The notes below the pieces were generated by a model that saw nothing but the letters and a program-made list of their open reading frames with translations, did not search any database and had not been told where the DNA came from. A DNA stretch of 64,000 bases. It comes from Stenopsyche tienmushanensis. Its lineage: Eukaryota > Arthropoda > Insecta > Trichoptera > Stenopsychidae. The stretch is taken from NCBI GenBank assembly GCA_008973525.1, contig WACJ01000308.1:336886-400885 (forward strand), written 5' to 3'. This document shows positions 61,521 through 64,000 of this stretch, one piece after another. Numbering within the stretch: the first letter of the stretch is position 1; the number at the start of each line of letters is the position of its first letter. The position numbers and the translations under genes were made by a program.

Positions 61521-63658
61521 AGATAATATGAAAATAGCTCTTTTCCTTAAATTAAAACTGAATCAAAAGATATTATACTAAGAAACGCAACAATGAACAA
61601 TACAATTATACTTAACTTGTGGAAAAATCAATTTGTACCATATTAACTACGGCTTAATTTAATCTGAAAAAGCTATCAGATCATAAATGATCATTTTTTT
61701 GCGAAACTGTTTGTACAACCGTATAAAAAATGCATTAATTGTGGTCCAATCTGTATACTGTATACAGGCATGTGACATTAATTGGCTCATCTAGTTGCAA
61801 ATGCTCTAAAAGCATCTCATCGTGGAATCACTTTCGATTCTTTGGTCAAGGCGATCCGAAGAACAAGTTTATGAGCCAATAACATTCGATTTCATAAGAG
61901 GTCTTCGAAACTGTATCTTCTTTAATTCGCATTTGATTGCGTGGCATGTTTTCTACGATTTTTTGCCATCCAAAGCGAGATATTTAATCATCCAGAGATA
62001 AACACTTTGATTAACTATAACATTTTAATGATCTTAATTAGAATTTTTCGGCTGACATGATCGTCAGATTGATCTTCGCTCTTGAGAGCCGAATACGCTG
62101 CTAAGTGACGATGATCTATGCCATAGCGAAAGATCATCAATCAGCGAATGATATTATAATTTAAATATCACTTGTCGATATTATTGGACGTCTATGTGTT
62201 CAGCAATACAAGTCCTGTTTGTAACTAGTTTTTCTTCCAGAGCAAACATTGTTGTATAATCCAAGGAAATGCGACTCAGCAATGCTATGATGCCAAAGAA
62301 CGATGCATCGATGTTGGAGTCGACATAATTTATTGTTGATATGATGGTTGCATAACATTTTTATCACACATGAGAAATACGTAACATCGTAGCAATGAGC
62401 AGACCAGATAAACTTAAATACTGGCAATAAGAACTAAGAGGAAGCCAATAACGAGATATTTTTCAAAATTTTGTATAAGGCAATTTCGAATGGTTCAGCC
62501 TATCCTTTCTCTCGCATTTCTCCTCGAGAAAGTGTAATTTAGTATCTTTGAAATCGAATTAATCCTTTTTTCGACAAATGGGCAAATATCCAATGCTTTT
62601 TTGGAGCAATTTGCATAATTAATTCGGACGGAAGGTCCAAATCAGCATATTTCATCACTTACAATTAAATATATTTAAATTAAATTCAAATTTAACCAAT
62701 GAATGTGCCTACAAGAGCTTTGTTTAAATGCATAGCACGATCGAAATTGATCTTTAAATATCTTCGAGATGGTATTTATTATAGATGGTGATAACTATTC
62801 GGTTGCATCTGATGATATAGATCTTAAAATCTATCGATTACGCAATAAAGAGAAACAATAAATTTAACCAGATGTATCGACCGAATTATGGCAACATAAA
62901 TGTTACTAATCTATATCCTGGAAATATGGTGTTGAATAGATCAATTGAGTGGAAATCGAATTCGCATCCTACATCGTTCGGGCGGATGCTTAACCAATTT
63001 GGATCAAATGCATAGTTATTGAATTTGAATATTTATTTTTGTATATTTTTTATCAATCCATTTATTTATTTATTTTTGCAAAATTTAACAAATCACAATC
63101 AATTGATAGCTAACCTTTTTAGCTATGTGAAAACTACCATTTTATCAAAATTTTAGCACTATCCCTGGACACCCAGTTTGCATCGAGACACGGTTCAAGA
63201 AACACATCTTTTTTATAACCGCTAGAAAATGTGAGATATAAATTTGTTATTTTCATTATATATAATTATTTTATCCATTCATTTTAAGCAATGCCAAAAC
63301 CGATAATCGATGAAAATCATTTGTATTTGCGTACTGTTTTTATTCGACCATGGAATGAAGGCAAAATAAGAAACGCAAAAAATAGATTCATATAGATATT
63401 TTTAAAAATAATAAAATCGTAGATGAATAAAACAATGGCGATAAGAACCCCAAAGTAAGATAATTATAAAAAGATATATTGTTAATAATTCAGAAGCAAA
63501 TTATTTAAAAAAATAAATGTTATATGAATGGTTGCTAATCGCATTAGAACAACGACGAAAAATCTGTGTATCTTTTGTGTTCAGGTCTAAAACCGATCTC
63601 TTTTTGTGATAGATTGCTAGTTTCGATATGTTGGTATTATACAAGTACCTTAATCTAG
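61521..63658. other. Unassigned AT-rich DNA
   Basis: No recognised gene. Contains the recurring word near 63184 shared with 18777. Confidence 0.35.
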
Positions 63659-63801
63659 CAGGGCTTCGAACCGGAACGAAACCAAAAACCGGTAAAACCG
63701 TTATTTTTTCCGGAACGAAAACCGTAACTAAGCCGATAAAAATGTTAAGAACGTAACGGAGATCAAAGACGAAATGAAAAAAATAGCTGTTTTAAGCCCT
63801 G
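63659..63801. mobile_element. Short hAT-type MITE, 143 bp
   Basis: It begins CAGGGCTTCGAACCGGAACG and ends AAGCCCTG, with several CCGG/CCGGAACG repeats inside. Flanking octamers (TAATCTAG and GAATTTAC) agree at five of eight positions, compatible with a decayed 8-bp duplication. A single end of the same family lies at 8487-8521. Confidence 0.6.
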
Positions 63802-63892
63802 GAATTTACCTCTAAATCAGTGGCTCCCAACTTTTTTCCTACATTTAACCCTTTGAGTAGTAAGCTAATTTAAATCATTATTTGCTTAGATA

Positions 63893-64000
63893 ATATATGT
63901 CCGCCATTTATCATCCGTACAAATCCACTTATCTGTCAGGACTGTCGCAGCATGTATGAAGCCTGTATATAAATAAATAAACACTGTAGAAGAACACAAT
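63893..64000 (+). repeat. Repeat family X, cut by the window edge
   Basis: ATGTCCGCCATTTATCAT and GTATGAAGCCTGTATATAAA match 1020-1085. The final bases AACACTGTAGAAGAACACAA fit the continuation seen at 4228-4255. The element continues beyond the window. Confidence 0.55.

Noticed and set aside
1..64000. Search for CRISPR-like arrays, prokaryotic operons, rRNA, intact tRNA or integrated viral genes
   Set aside because: Direct repeats found are transposon-derived and irregular. No clustered intact viral-type or bacterial-type frames were seen.

Overview
This is an AT-rich (roughly 70 percent by eye) arthropod window, most likely from an insect. The evidence is one spliced secreted-protein gene with insect-style structure, an R1-clade non-LTR retrotransposon fragment, several mariner/Tc1 remnants, hAT and piggyBac-type elements, and many non-autonomous DNA transposons. 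I cannot name the species. I see no prokaryotic operons, CRISPR array, rRNA or intact tRNA gene. Base composition is judged by eye, and nothing here was aligned by software. || One host gene is well supported, on the minus strand from 47863 down to 37091. It has four coding exons (47834-47863, 38245-38435, 37609-38170, 37091-37168). All junctions are GT/AG and all phases agree. The product is a 286-residue secreted Pro/Gln/Asn-rich protein with a signal peptide and a Tyr/Gly/Phe motif near residue 200. Its first intron is about 9.4 kb and is packed with transposons. || The rest is mostly transposon debris and sequence I cannot assign. 1-8.5 kb: a hAT-derived repeat inside another repeat, a tRNA-like SINE, a complete hAT-type non-autonomous element with a perfect 8-bp target duplication, a LINE C-terminal fragment and a TIR element (family G). 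8.5-16 kb: a second family G copy, a decayed Tc1-like element and a GC-rich block. 17-24 kb: a family D element, the R1 fragment, a piggyBac-type MITE, and a family G copy carrying a nested LINE tail with a perfect 15-bp duplication. 29-35 kb: a piggyBac-type element, repeat copies and a second family D element. 40.7-42.7 kb: a dense cluster of LINE tail, mariner-type MITE and family D element. 46-47.2 kb: a hAT remnant abutting an irritans-type mariner. 49.7-50.6 kb and 56.3-56.8 kb: two mariners with both ends and internal deletions. 53.5-53.8 kb: a pogo/Tigger-like end and a GC-rich repeat. 60.8-64 kb: further repeat copies and a short hAT MITE. || The oddest structure is in family D. A ~65-bp segment that, on the minus strand, encodes a DDE-transposase catalytic box (SPDLTPLDFF) is tandemly repeated out of frame at three separate loci. 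I found no convincing new defence, regulatory or biosynthetic system. The window reads as one tissue-type secreted-protein gene in transposon-rich intergenic and intronic DNA.
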